The notes below the pieces were generated by a model. That model saw nothing but the letters and a program-made list of their open reading frames with translations. It was not told the origin of the DNA and made no database searches. A stretch of 64,000 nucleotides of DNA from Streptomyces cinnabarinus. GTDB lineage: Bacteria; Actinomycetota; Actinomycetes; Streptomycetales; Streptomycetaceae. Both the position numbers and the translations under genes were made by a program. Below are positions 1 to 8,241 of the stretch, in pieces. The DNA lies in the NCBI RefSeq assembly GCF_027270315.1, contig NZ_CP114413.1:7068001-7132000 (forward strand). Direction: 5' to 3'. Numbering within the stretch: the first letter of the stretch is position 1; the number at the start of each line of letters is the position of its first letter.

Positions 1-663
1 GGTCAGCACGATGAACGGGAACTCCGTACAGCGGATCCGGCCCCGCTCGACGGTCGCCGTGTCCCGGCTGTCCCAGAGCCGGACGGCGACCTTGTGCCGC
101 CGGTGGCGGACGAGTTCCGGGATCTCGTACTCGCCGCGCTCCAGTACGTCGAGCAGGTCGCCCGGCAGGTCCAGGTCGCTCTTGTCGATCTCGTCGATGA
201 GCAGGGCACAGGGGCGCTCCGCCGGGAGCAGGGCGGTGCCCAGGGGGCCGAGCTGGAGGAAGGGGGCGATGTCGTCGCCGTGCCGGCCCGCGAGGCGGTG
301 CTGGCGGGCGGTCCGGCCGGTGGCGCCGCGCAGACTCTGGGCGTGGATGCGGCCCAGGGCGTCGTAGCGGTAGAGCGCCTCGGCAAGGGTGCTGCGCGAG
401 GTGATGTGCCAGCGCAGCACCGGCCCGAGGGCCAGCTCGTGCGCGACCTGCTCGATGACCGTGGACTTCCCGGAGCCGGCCGGCCCGGTCACGAGCAGCG
501 GGCGGCGCAGGTGCAGCGCCGCGTTCACAGCGTCGGCGAGCCCTTCCGGTGGCTGGTACTCGCGGTGCTGGGAGGCGCGTGGGAAGGTCCGCCACGGCGG
601 GGGCGGGGCCAGCGCGGCCCGTCGCTGTACCCCGTCCCCTTGGTAATAGGGCTTCCAGGTCAC
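1..663 (-). CDS. MoxR-like AAA ATPase (3' end outside window)
   Basis: AAA+ ATPase of the MoxR type, probably the NTP-driven switch of a conflict system with the two genes upstream. The GTG start at 661-663 overlaps the TGA of the caspase gene (GTGA), which decides the start and indicates translational coupling. Walker A is GPAGSGKST at residues 60-68. Walker B is ALLIDEIDKSDLDLP, about residues 150-165, followed by a helix containing LLDVLERGEYEIPEL, as in MoxR proteins. The reading frame is open to base 1, so 221 codons are visible and the sensor 1, sensor 2 and lid parts are missing. MoxR proteins usually act with vWA-domain partners, and one may lie beyond the edge. The family is clear; the role in a conflict system is inferred from the neighbours. 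Confidence 0.85.
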   Translation of the reverse strand, partial: MTWKPYYQGDGVQRRAALAPPPPWRTFPRASQHREYQPPEGLADAVNAALHLRRPLLVTGPAGSGKSTVIEQVAHELALGPVLRWHITSRSTLAEALYRYDALGRIHAQSLRGATGRTARQHRLAGRHGDDIAPFLQLGPLGTALLPAERPCALLIDEIDKSDLDLPGDLLDVLERGEYEIPELVRHRRHKVAVRLWDSRDTATVERGRIRCTEFPFIVLT

Positions 664-2726
664 GACTCTTCCTCCAGCGCGGTGACGACACGTCGTTCGA
701 ACGGGCGGCAGAACTCCAGCCAGTGCTCGTCGTGCCAGACAGCCCGGACGTCACCCAGACACGTCGGACAGTCCTGATGAGCCTTCCAGCGGTCGCGGTA
801 GGCGTCGGCGAAGCCCCCCGGCAGGGTGTGCCACTGCTGCCGCACCACACTCCGCATGCGGTCGTCCGCCGCGGGGACGTCCGGGCGGGGCCACAGCACG
901 ATGGGCGCGTAGGGCAGGAACAGGTCCAGGAGGTCCGGCAGGTCCTCGGGGTGGTGGTCCACGCCCACCGCCGTGGCGTACTGCCCGGCGCGCAGCGCGA
1001 ACTCCAGTCCGCCGCGGTCGTGCAGGATTCGCGCGTCGACCCACTCCACGGGGACCTGCCCGCAGGCGGCCATGGCCTGGAGGGACTTGCGCGCGGCGTC
1101 GTTGGCCTCCGCGTTGCCCTTGGCGGGGTCGAGCCGGCCGCTCCAGCGGACCACGACGGTGTGATGGGCGCCCAGGAAGTGGTGACCGACCGTCTCCTCC
1201 TCGGGCCACCACTCGGCCACCAGGTGGGCGGGCGCGGCCACGTCCACGTTCACCAGCAGGTCCGGGGCGGGCAGTTGGCCGCGTGCCCAGGACAGTGCCT
1301 GCTCGATGGCCCGGACCGCCCCGGCGCGGTCGGGGGAGACCCGGGGAGAGGTCCACTGTGCCGGGCGCTCGGTGCCGCCGCGCACGAGATGGGCCTCCAC
1401 CTCCTCCGGCCAGCCCGTCCACCCTCCGGCCAGGCTGATGACCAGCCGCAGCCGCTGCTGTTCGCGGTCCGCAGCGAAGTCCCTGAGCGCGTCGTTGAAC
1501 CAGGTGGTGACCCGGTGCTCGCGGGCCCAGGCGCGCAGCGGGCTGTGCTCGCCGCCGAGTCCGGTGAGGTCGGCGACCGCCGCGAGGAACCGGGCCAGTC
1601 CCGCTCCGGGCTCGCCGTCGGCCGGCTGGGCCCTGAGGGCGGCGTACTCCAGCAGGCCGGGCAGCAGCCGCCCGCCCTCCGGCAGGGGCGGGAGACCGGC
1701 CAGTCGCCCGGCGGTGCGCAGCAGGTCGCTGGTGAGGGTGTCGCCCACCGCGTCCTCCACGAGGTCCGACAGGCGCACGCACTCCCGCAGCGCCGTGGTC
1801 ACCTCGACCACCCGTTCCCGCCATACGGGGTCCGCCTCGCCCTCGGCCCGGCCCGCGACGGCGAAGTCGCGCAGCTCCTCCAGCACGGTGGGGGTCAGCC
1901 GCTCGGGGAGGCTGCCGGCCGGTGTCCGCCACATCTCCACCGCCTCCCGCAGCACTTGGCGCCCGAGGGGTCCTACGCTCTCCCCGGACGCGACCGCGGT
2001 GTGCCGCGCGTTGCGGGCCAGCCACAGCCTCTGCAGGGCGCAGGGGTCGTTGTCGTACTCGGCGCGTCCCACGGTCTGGGGACCGACCCGTCTGCGCAGT
2101 GTCTCGGTGAGGGTGCGGTCCACGTAGAGCGCGCCGCCGGCGTCGGCGAGTCCTTCCCGTATCACCTCGGTCACGGCGAAGGTCAGCTTCAAGTCGCGGG
2201 CGGCCTCTCCGGCGACCGCGGCGGTCAGCACGGCCAGCCGGGCCCGGCCCGCCCGCACCCCGCCCGCGAGCCGGCGGGCGTCCGGCATCGCGCCGCTGGC
2301 GTGGCAGGTGTCGACGAGGGCGATGACGCCGTCCACGCCCACCGTGTCGGCGGCGTCGGACAGCAACTGCCCGACGGGTACGGCGGAGCCGGTGTCCTCG
2401 GTCGTGGACTCGCCGACCATGTAGTACAGGTCGGTCTCCTGCGGCGGGGTGAACCCGTGTCCGAGCAGGGCCACCACCAGCACCGCCGAGTCGGCCCGCG
2501 CCCGGGCGCGGGCCTCGGTCATGGCCGTGCGGACGTCCTCCGGTGAGAGGTCGTCGCCGATCAGCAGGGACCGGTGGTCGCCGATCCGCCGGGTGCAGCC
2601 GCCGAGCGACGGATCGGTCAGGACGGTGTGCAGATCCCGCGCCGCCCGCACGAGCCCCGTCAGCCGGCCCATGGAACGGCACTGGGCCGCGACGACCAGA
2701 ACATGCCGCGCTCTCGCCGCCGTCAT
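660..2726 (-). CDS. Caspase-like protease fused to VMAP-C-like region
   Basis: About 688 aa. The N-terminal ~250 residues read as a caspase (peptidase C14) domain, with the catalytic His in LLGHGF (H90) and the catalytic Cys in LVDTCHASG (C141). A helical middle part follows. The C-terminal ~330 residues, with motifs such as ISLAGGWTGWPEEVEAHL and a late CPTC pair, resemble the C-terminal domain of vWA-MoxR-associated proteins (VMAP-C). In described VMAP systems this protein carries the effector at its N-terminus and is controlled by a MoxR ATPase and a vWA protein. The ATG at 2724-2726 overlaps the hydrolase stop (ATGA), and its own stop overlaps the AAA start. The three genes are therefore one translational unit. 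The caspase call is strong; the VMAP-C call is from memory of the family and needs a profile search. Confidence 0.8.
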   Translation of the reverse strand: MTAARARHVLVVAAQCRSMGRLTGLVRAARDLHTVLTDPSLGGCTRRIGDHRSLLIGDDLSPEDVRTAMTEARARARADSAVLVVALLGHGFTPPQETDLYYMVGESTTEDTGSAVPVGQLLSDAADTVGVDGVIALVDTCHASGAMPDARRLAGGVRAGRARLAVLTAAVAGEAARDLKLTFAVTEVIREGLADAGGALYVDRTLTETLRRRVGPQTVGRAEYDNDPCALQRLWLARNARHTAVASGESVGPLGRQVLREAVEMWRTPAGSLPERLTPTVLEELRDFAVAGRAEGEADPVWRERVVEVTTALRECVRLSDLVEDAVGDTLTSDLLRTAGRLAGLPPLPEGGRLLPGLLEYAALRAQPADGEPGAGLARFLAAVADLTGLGGEHSPLRAWAREHRVTTWFNDALRDFAADREQQRLRLVISLAGGWTGWPEEVEAHLVRGGTERPAQWTSPRVSPDRAGAVRAIEQALSWARGQLPAPDLLVNVDVAAPAHLVAEWWPEEETVGHHFLGAHHTVVVRWSGRLDPAKGNAEANDAARKSLQAMAACGQVPVEWVDARILHDRGGLEFALRAGQYATAVGVDHHPEDLPDLLDLFLPYAPIVLWPRPDVPAADDRMRSVVRQQWHTLPGGFADAYRDRWKAHQDCPTCLGDVRAVWHDEHWLEFCRPFERRVVTALEEES

Positions 2727-3685
2727 CGCTTCAGCGCCTCGACGACGGGCCCGGCGACAGCGGTCTGCCGCAGGTATTTCGTGGCCGTGTGCACCCAGAT
2801 CCCGTCGGAGTCGACCCGGTGGCTGTCGGGCAGCACGCCTGCCCGGTTCGGCAGCATCCAGTCCTGGATCCGGGGGCGGCAGACGACGATGTCGTCCCGG
2901 TCCCAGAAGTTCAGCCACCGCTCGACGGGTTCCGGGGTGCGCGGAGGACGTGGGTGGATCCGGTGCAGCACCGCCGTGGCCGTGGCGAGCGGGGAGCCGA
3001 GCGTGATCAGCAGCCGGACCGGTCCCGAGTAGTGCTGAAGGGCCTCGAAGGCCACCACGGTGCCCAGCGAATGGGCGACGACCACGAGCGGACGCCCGGG
3101 ATCCAGGCCCCGGAGCACTCGATCCCGGACCCGTGTGTCCAGGCACCGGCCGCCGCCGTCCGGCTCGCCCCGCCCGAGATAGCGGCCCACCTGGGAGAGC
3201 TGCCCCAGCAGGGAACGTCCGCTCGCCCACTGGGCGGCCCGGCGCAGCCCCGGTATCTGGAGCAGCGTGGTCAGGACGCCGGCCAGGATCCGCAGGGGCT
3301 CGCCGATGCCCTGTGTCTGCTCGTCCGACAGTTGCTGCCGGGCGTTCTCCACCATCCTCAGCAGATCCGGAGCCTGTCGCTCCAAGGCCTGGTGCGCGAG
3401 CTCCTCGGTCAGCTCCGCGACGAGGCGGGACAGAAAGGCCTCGTCGTTCTGTGACGGCCCGAAGGTGTCCCCTTGTGCCCCCCGGTCCAGGAACAGGTCG
3501 CTGTAGTCGGCGAACCGCACATCGGCCGGCCACCCCTGGGTGAGCCGGGAGACGGCGTCGCTGTGCCCAGCCCTGCGCGCCCCGTCGGCCAGGGAATCCA
3601 GCCACGCCCGCCGTTCCCGATCGGCGTCCCGCAGGCCGCCGATCCCGTGCACGAAGAGCAGCTGAGCGCTGCCCGAAGCCGTCAC
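2723..3685 (-). CDS. Alpha/beta hydrolase, first gene of the caspase-MoxR operon
   Basis: About 320 aa. It has the alpha/beta-hydrolase start LLFVHGIGG (oxyanion-loop HG) and the nucleophile elbow VVAHSLGTVV (Ser in HSLG). The late HRVDSDGIWVHT may supply the catalytic His. No signal peptide is visible, so it is likely cytoplasmic. The GTG at 3683-3685 was chosen because GGGGGGACGG lies just before it; an ATG at 3728-3730 would add 15 residues. Its stop overlaps the ATG of the caspase gene, so it is made with the putative conflict-system core. It could be a second effector, for example a lipase or esterase, or an accessory factor. Substrate unknown. Confidence 0.8.
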   Translation of the reverse strand: MTASGSAQLLFVHGIGGLRDADRERRAWLDSLADGARRAGHSDAVSRLTQGWPADVRFADYSDLFLDRGAQGDTFGPSQNDEAFLSRLVAELTEELAHQALERQAPDLLRMVENARQQLSDEQTQGIGEPLRILAGVLTTLLQIPGLRRAAQWASGRSLLGQLSQVGRYLGRGEPDGGGRCLDTRVRDRVLRGLDPGRPLVVVAHSLGTVVAFEALQHYSGPVRLLITLGSPLATATAVLHRIHPRPPRTPEPVERWLNFWDRDDIVVCRPRIQDWMLPNRAGVLPDSHRVDSDGIWVHTATKYLRQTAVAGPVVEALKR

Positions 3686-3874
3686 CCGTCCCCCCGCGGT
3701 GCTGCCGCGACACATCGTGTAGCGATGCATATCAGATGAGGTGACGCGTTTGCGTGGGAACGTCAAAACACCTCGGGCCCCCGGCGACGGGCCGACGAGG
3801 GACCCGGTACCGGCCTCGGGCACGCAGGGGCATACCGTGAGGAGTCGAACGCCTGAGCCGGGAGGAGACACGGG

Positions 3875-5194
3875 ATGGGCAGCCGTACCGCGCTGGTCGA
3901 GGATCTGATGGAGCGGTTTCCGCATGTGCCGCGGGAGGCCGTTTTCAAGGAGGACCTGCTCCGCGGCGGTGTCGCCTTCGACGCGTCCGCGCTGAGCGAC
4001 AACGAGGCCGGCGAGGTGAAGCCGAAGTCGTACTTCATCTTCTCCTTCGACCACGGCACCCTGCCCGAGCTGGGCGAGGCCGCGCTGCGCCGGCCGCCGG
4101 AGGAGATCATCCTCACCGGTGGGCCGTACGACCTGCGGCGGACCGTGGTGTCCGTGCGGGTCAATCCGTCGTCGCCTTATCGCGTCGCCGCCGACGAGGA
4201 CGGCATGCTCGGGCTGTACCTCGACGGCAAGCGGATCTCCGACGTCGGTGTGCCGCCGATGCCGGAGTACTACCGGCACAAGCTCTCCAACGGGAAGTCC
4301 GTGATGGAGGTCGCCCCGACCATCCAGTGGGGCTATCTGATCTACCTCACCGTCTTCCGGGTCTGCCAGTACTTCGGCGCCAAGGAGGAGTGCCAGTACT
4401 GCGACATCAACCACAACTGGCGCCAGCACAAGGCGGCCGGGCGGCCGTACACCGGGGTCAAGGACGTGGAGGAGGTGCTGGAGGCGCTGGAGATCATCGA
4501 CCGGTACGACACCGCCAAGGCGTCCACCGCGTACACGCTGACCGGCGGCGCGATCACCAAGACCGTCGGCGGCCGTGACGAGGCCGACTTCTACGGGCGG
4601 TACGCCAAGGCCATCGAGGAGCGGTTCCCGGGGCGGTGGATCGGCAAGGTCGTGGCGCAGGCGCTGCCGCGTGACGATGTCCAGCGGTTCAAGGACTACG
4701 GCGTGCAGATCTACCACCCCAACTACGAGGTGTGGGACGAGTATCTGTTCAAGATGTACTGCCCGGGCAAGGAGCGGTACGTCGGCCGGGACGAGTGGCA
4801 CAAGCGGATCCTGGACTCGGCGGAGATCTTCGGCGCGCGCAATGTGATCCCCAACTTCGTGGCGGGCGTGGAGATGGCCGAGCCCTTCGGGTTCAAGACG
4901 GTCGACGAGGCGATCGCGTCGACCACCGAGGGCCTGCGGTTCTTCATGTCCCAGGGCATCACGCCCCGCTTCACCACCTGGTGCCCGGAGCCTACGACCC
5001 CGCTGGGCAAGGCCAACCCGCAGGGCGCCCCGCTGGAGTACCACATCCGGCTGCTCCAGGCGTATCGGCAGACGATGGAGGAGTTCGGTCTCTCCTCGCC
5101 TCCCGGCTACGGCCCGCCCGGACCTGGCCGCGCGGTCTTCTCGGTGAGCTCCTTCATGGATAGTCTGCCCGCCGCGGAGCCGACACCTGTGTGA
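3875..5194 (+). CDS. Radical SAM protein with CX8CX2C cluster motif
   Basis: 439 aa, starting at ATG after GGAGGAGA. The cysteines C164, C173 and C176 (VCQYFGAKEECQYCD) form CX8CX2C instead of the standard CX3CX2C of radical SAM enzymes. The barrel-like follow-up is present: TLTGGAITK (the GGE-like SAM-binding strand), later IYHPNYEVWDEYLF and NVIPNFVAGVEMAEPFG, and RFTTWCPEPTTPLG near the end. It probably binds a [4Fe-4S] cluster and makes a 5'-deoxyadenosyl radical; the substrate cannot be told. A long N-terminal domain of about 150 residues precedes the cluster. No precursor peptide or pathway partner lies beside it. The gene stands alone, divergent from the caspase operon. The fold call is good; the function is unknown. 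Confidence 0.8.
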   Translation: MGSRTALVEDLMERFPHVPREAVFKEDLLRGGVAFDASALSDNEAGEVKPKSYFIFSFDHGTLPELGEAALRRPPEEIILTGGPYDLRRTVVSVRVNPSSPYRVAADEDGMLGLYLDGKRISDVGVPPMPEYYRHKLSNGKSVMEVAPTIQWGYLIYLTVFRVCQYFGAKEECQYCDINHNWRQHKAAGRPYTGVKDVEEVLEALEIIDRYDTAKASTAYTLTGGAITKTVGGRDEADFYGRYAKAIEERFPGRWIGKVVAQALPRDDVQRFKDYGVQIYHPNYEVWDEYLFKMYCPGKERYVGRDEWHKRILDSAEIFGARNVIPNFVAGVEMAEPFGFKTVDEAIASTTEGLRFFMSQGITPRFTTWCPEPTTPLGKANPQGAPLEYHIRLLQAYRQTMEEFGLSSPPGYGPPGPGRAVFSVSSFMDSLPAAEPTPV

Positions 5195-5351
5195 CGGAAG
5201 GTGAGCACGGGGCGCCCGGGATCTGTACAACTCCTCGGAGCCGAGGGGCCGGACGGGCGCCCGTGACATTTGAATAGCGCGCTTGTCAGTTGTGTCGAAT
5301 ACGTGAAAGGGTCGTGCTCTGCCGCGAGGTTCCCCCCAACTCCATTGCCAA

Positions 5352-5373
5352 TATGGCGAGTTGACCTCGCTAT
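5352..5373. promoter_or_regulatory. Inverted repeat just upstream of the CBM2 membrane-protein gene
   Basis: ATGGCGAG, a 5-base spacer TTGAC, then CTCGCTAT form an 8-base dyad with one mismatch, about 16 bases before the ATG at 5389. It could be an operator or a small hairpin near the ribosome-binding site (AGGAGA at 5379-5384). No regulator can be assigned. Confidence 0.35.
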
Positions 5374-5388
5374 GGATGCAGGAGACCC

Positions 5389-6870
5389 ATGCCCGACCTG
5401 CCGACCCCCCAGGACGCCACCGAGGCCGCGCTGTTCTCCGAGTGCTGGGACGCCGTGCTCTCGTACGCCGACCTGTGCACGGCCGGCTCCACCGCGGCCC
5501 ATGAACTGGCCACGGAGGCGTTCTCGACCGGTATGCGCGAGGTCCGCGCCGCCGAGTCTTACGGCACCCGCTACGCCGGCCGCCGCTCCCCCCGACTGCC
5601 CCGGATACCCCTGCTGCTGACCGCCGTACGCACCACGGCGGCCGACTGGGAGGTCTCGGGCCGGGGCAACCGGCTCGACCCCGATCTGCGGCTGTGGCTC
5701 AACTCCACCAAGGCCGCCCGCTACTCCGGACCCCCGCAGAGCCGCCCGCTCGCCCTGCGCGGTCTGCGCGACATGCAGCAGCCGGACGCCGAACTGCTGT
5801 GGCTGGCCGAGGTGGAGGCGCTGCCGCTGTCCGTGGTGGCCCGCCGGCTCGGCCTCGACCCCGCCACCCTCTCCGACGAACTCGCCCAGGTGCGCGGCCT
5901 GTTCCGGGACCGCTGCCACCGCAACCATCTCGACGCGCCGAAGGACCCGCAGTGCCGCGGCTATGTCCGGCTGCTCGACGCGGTGACCCGCTCACCCATC
6001 GCCGACACCCCGGACGACCTCTCCCGCCACCTCGCCACCTGCGTGGACTGTTCCGAGGCCGCCGCCTGTCTGCGGCTGCACGGCCTCGGACTGCCCGCCG
6101 CCCTGGCCGGCGGCGTCATCGGCTGGGGCGGCCTCGCCTACCTGGAGCGCCGCCGCCGCGCCGCCGAGGTCCGCCTCGGTGCCGGACGCCCCGAACTTCC
6201 CGCCCCGGACGGCGCCGCCGACCTCGCCGCGCAGAAGGCGAAGGCGGTGCGCGGCGGGCTCCTGGTCGCGGCCGTCCTGGTGTCCCTGCTCGCCCTCGGG
6301 GTGTCGCTGATGCCGTTCGGCGGATCCGGCTCCGGCGGCGACGCGGCCGGTGACCCCGGGGACCGTCAGCCGGTGGCCGACAACCCCGGCGCGTCCTTCG
6401 AGCCCTCCGCGGAGGACACGGACACCGGCGCGAGCGACTCCCCGCCGGCCTCCGCCGACGCCACCGGGTCCGCCACGGCCAGCGAGGACCCCGACCCCGA
6501 GCCCCAGGGCACCTCCACCACCACGGCGGGCGCCGGCCCCGAGACGAGCGCCCCCGCCGACTGCCGGGTCCGCTACGACCTGGTCAACCAGTGGCCCGAC
6601 GGCTTCCAGGCCACCGTCACCGTCACCACCGAACGGCCCCTGGACACCTGGCGCGTGGCCTGGTCCTTCCGCGACGGCCAGCACATCGGCCAGATGTGGG
6701 ACGCGAGCTTCGGCCAGAACGGCTCCCGGGTCACCGCGACCGCGGCCGAGTACAACCGGACGGTCCCCGCCGACGGCACTCTGAGCTTCGGCTTCATCGC
6801 GTCCTGGCAGGGCAGGAACGCCCCGCCGCACGCCTTCGAGCTGAACGGCCGGGAGTGCGGCACGGCCTGA
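5389..6870 (+). CDS. Sigma-like / zinc-motif membrane protein with extracellular CBM2
   Basis: 493 aa with an unusual order. Residues ~10-180 look like a worn sigma-70/ECF region: AELLWLAEVEALPLSVVARRLGLDP is HTH-like (region 4 style). Residues 205-225 hold H214-X3-C218-X2-C221, the zinc motif of anti-sigma domains. One membrane helix sits at about 289-308. A Pro/Ser/Thr/Asp-rich linker (310-390) leads to a C-terminal family 2 carbohydrate-binding module (about 392-493) with the usual Cys near each end and a YDLVNQWPDGFQATVTV start. With the linker outside, the CBM faces the cell surface. This resembles sensors in which an outer CBM reports polysaccharide to an inner sigma or anti-sigma part (RsgI in clostridia). 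Here both inner parts are on one chain. It could instead be only a membrane anchor for cellulose. Confidence 0.75.
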   Translation: MPDLPTPQDATEAALFSECWDAVLSYADLCTAGSTAAHELATEAFSTGMREVRAAESYGTRYAGRRSPRLPRIPLLLTAVRTTAADWEVSGRGNRLDPDLRLWLNSTKAARYSGPPQSRPLALRGLRDMQQPDAELLWLAEVEALPLSVVARRLGLDPATLSDELAQVRGLFRDRCHRNHLDAPKDPQCRGYVRLLDAVTRSPIADTPDDLSRHLATCVDCSEAAACLRLHGLGLPAALAGGVIGWGGLAYLERRRRAAEVRLGAGRPELPAPDGAADLAAQKAKAVRGGLLVAAVLVSLLALGVSLMPFGGSGSGGDAAGDPGDRQPVADNPGASFEPSAEDTDTGASDSPPASADATGSATASEDPDPEPQGTSTTTAGAGPETSAPADCRVRYDLVNQWPDGFQATVTVTTERPLDTWRVAWSFRDGQHIGQMWDASFGQNGSRVTATAAEYNRTVPADGTLSFGFIASWQGRNAPPHAFELNGRECGTA

Positions 6871-6953
6871 TTAATTCGATTGACGGCCCGTGGTGGGCCC
6901 CGGGTACTGTGACGGAGTTCGTTACGAGCGTGCTGTGAAGGAGGTGTCGACCG

Positions 6954-7025
6954 ATGGCTGTCATTGCGATGGGCGCTGCCCGCATCCAGGAATCCATCAC
7001 GTCCACCTCCGTGGCCACCGGCTGA
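6954..7025 (+). CDS. 23-aa leader-like ORF upstream of rsgA
   Basis: ATG to TGA, 23 codons, encoding MAVIAMGAARIQESITSTSV followed by ATG (Ala-Thr-Gly). A strong ribosome-binding site, GAAGGAGGTG, lies at about 6937-6946. It ends 45 bases before the TTG start of rsgA. Its stretch TSTSV recurs as residues 2-6 of RsgA (MTSTSV), perhaps from a local duplication. It may be a leader peptide that sets rsgA translation, or simply a small protein. Conservation across species would decide. Confidence 0.45.
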   Translation: MAVIAMGAARIQESITSTSVATG

Positions 7026-7070
7026 CCCACCACACACCGCCGGGGCCCACCCTTGTGAAGGGTCACCTCG

Positions 7071-8162
7071 TTGACTTCCACCTCTGTTTTCTCCGCGTTG
7101 GCTCCCTACGGCTGGGACGCCGAATGGGCCGACGCGTTCACCCCGCACGACGCCGAAGGGCTGTTGCCCGGACGGGTCGTCCGGGTCGACCGCGGGCAGT
7201 GCGACGTGGTCACCGCCGACGGGATGCTGCGCGCCGACACCGCCTTCGTCACACCGCACGATCCGCTGCGGGTCGTGTGCACCGGTGACTGGGTCGCCGT
7301 CGAACCCGGCGGCAACCCGCGCTACGTACGGACGTATCTGCCGCGCCGTACCGCCTTCGTGCGCTCCACCTCCTCCCAGCGCTCCGAGGGGCAGATCCTC
7401 GCGGCCAACGTCGACCACGCCGTCGTGGCGGTGTCGCTCGCCGTCGAACTCGACCTCGGGCGCATCGAACGGTTCCTCGCGCTGGCCTGGGAATCGGGCG
7501 CGCAGCCCGTGGTCGTGCTGACCAAGGCGGACCTCGTGCCGGACGCGGTGACGCTCTCCCATCTCGTGCAGGACGTCGAGACGACCGCGCCCGGGGTGCC
7601 GGTGCTGACCGTCAGCGCCCATCTCGACGAGGGCCTCGACGTCCTCACCGCCGTCGTCGGCGGCGGTACGTCCGTGCTGCTCGGCCAGTCCGGCGCGGGC
7701 AAGTCGACCCTGGCCAACGCGCTGCTCGGGGCCGACGTCATGGACGTCCAAGCCGCCCGGGACGTCGATGGCAAGGGGCGGCACACCACGACCACCCGGA
7801 ACCTGCTGGCGCTGCCGGGCGGCGGGGTGCTGATCGACACCCCGGGGCTGCGCGGCGTCGGGCTGTGGGACGCCGAGTCGGGGGTCGGGCAGGTCTTCGC
7901 CGAGATCGAGGAGCTGGCCGGGCGGTGCCGGTTCCACGACTGCGCCCACGAGAGCGAGCCGGGGTGCGCGGTCCTCGCCGCCATCGACTCCGGCGAGCTG
8001 CCGGAGCGACGGCTCGACAGCTATCGCAAGCTGATCCGGGAGAACCAGCGCATCGTCGCCAAGACGGACGCCCGGCTGCGCGCCGAGATCCGCCGGGACT
8101 GGAAGCGCAAGCACGCGGAGGGCCGGGCGGCCATGGAGGTGAAGCGCAACGGGCGGCTGTGA
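7071..8162 (+). CDS. rsgA: Ribosome small-subunit-dependent GTPase RsgA
   Basis: 363 aa. Circularly permuted GTPase that helps late 30S subunit maturation. The G motifs run in permuted order: G4 VVLTKADL, then G1 GQSGAGKSTLANAL, the switch region GRHTTTTRNL, and G3 IDTPGLRGVGL. An N-terminal OB-fold (GDWVAVE) and a C-terminal zinc knuckle (CRFHDCAHESEPGCAV) complete the family plan. The TTG start at 7071 follows GAAGGG and gives MTSTSVFSALAPYGWD. The gene lies 79 bases before the DNA-repair pair. Length is normal. Confidence 0.95.
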   Translation: MTSTSVFSALAPYGWDAEWADAFTPHDAEGLLPGRVVRVDRGQCDVVTADGMLRADTAFVTPHDPLRVVCTGDWVAVEPGGNPRYVRTYLPRRTAFVRSTSSQRSEGQILAANVDHAVVAVSLAVELDLGRIERFLALAWESGAQPVVVLTKADLVPDAVTLSHLVQDVETTAPGVPVLTVSAHLDEGLDVLTAVVGGGTSVLLGQSGAGKSTLANALLGADVMDVQAARDVDGKGRHTTTTRNLLALPGGGVLIDTPGLRGVGLWDAESGVGQVFAEIEELAGRCRFHDCAHESEPGCAVLAAIDSGELPERRLDSYRKLIRENQRIVAKTDARLRAEIRRDWKRKHAEGRAAMEVKRNGRL

Positions 8163-8241
8163 CACCAAGCAGCCCGGGGAGGTCATCGTGGTGTCCGAAT
8201 CCCGCCAGCGCCGGCCTCGGAACTGACCGAGACTGGTACGC

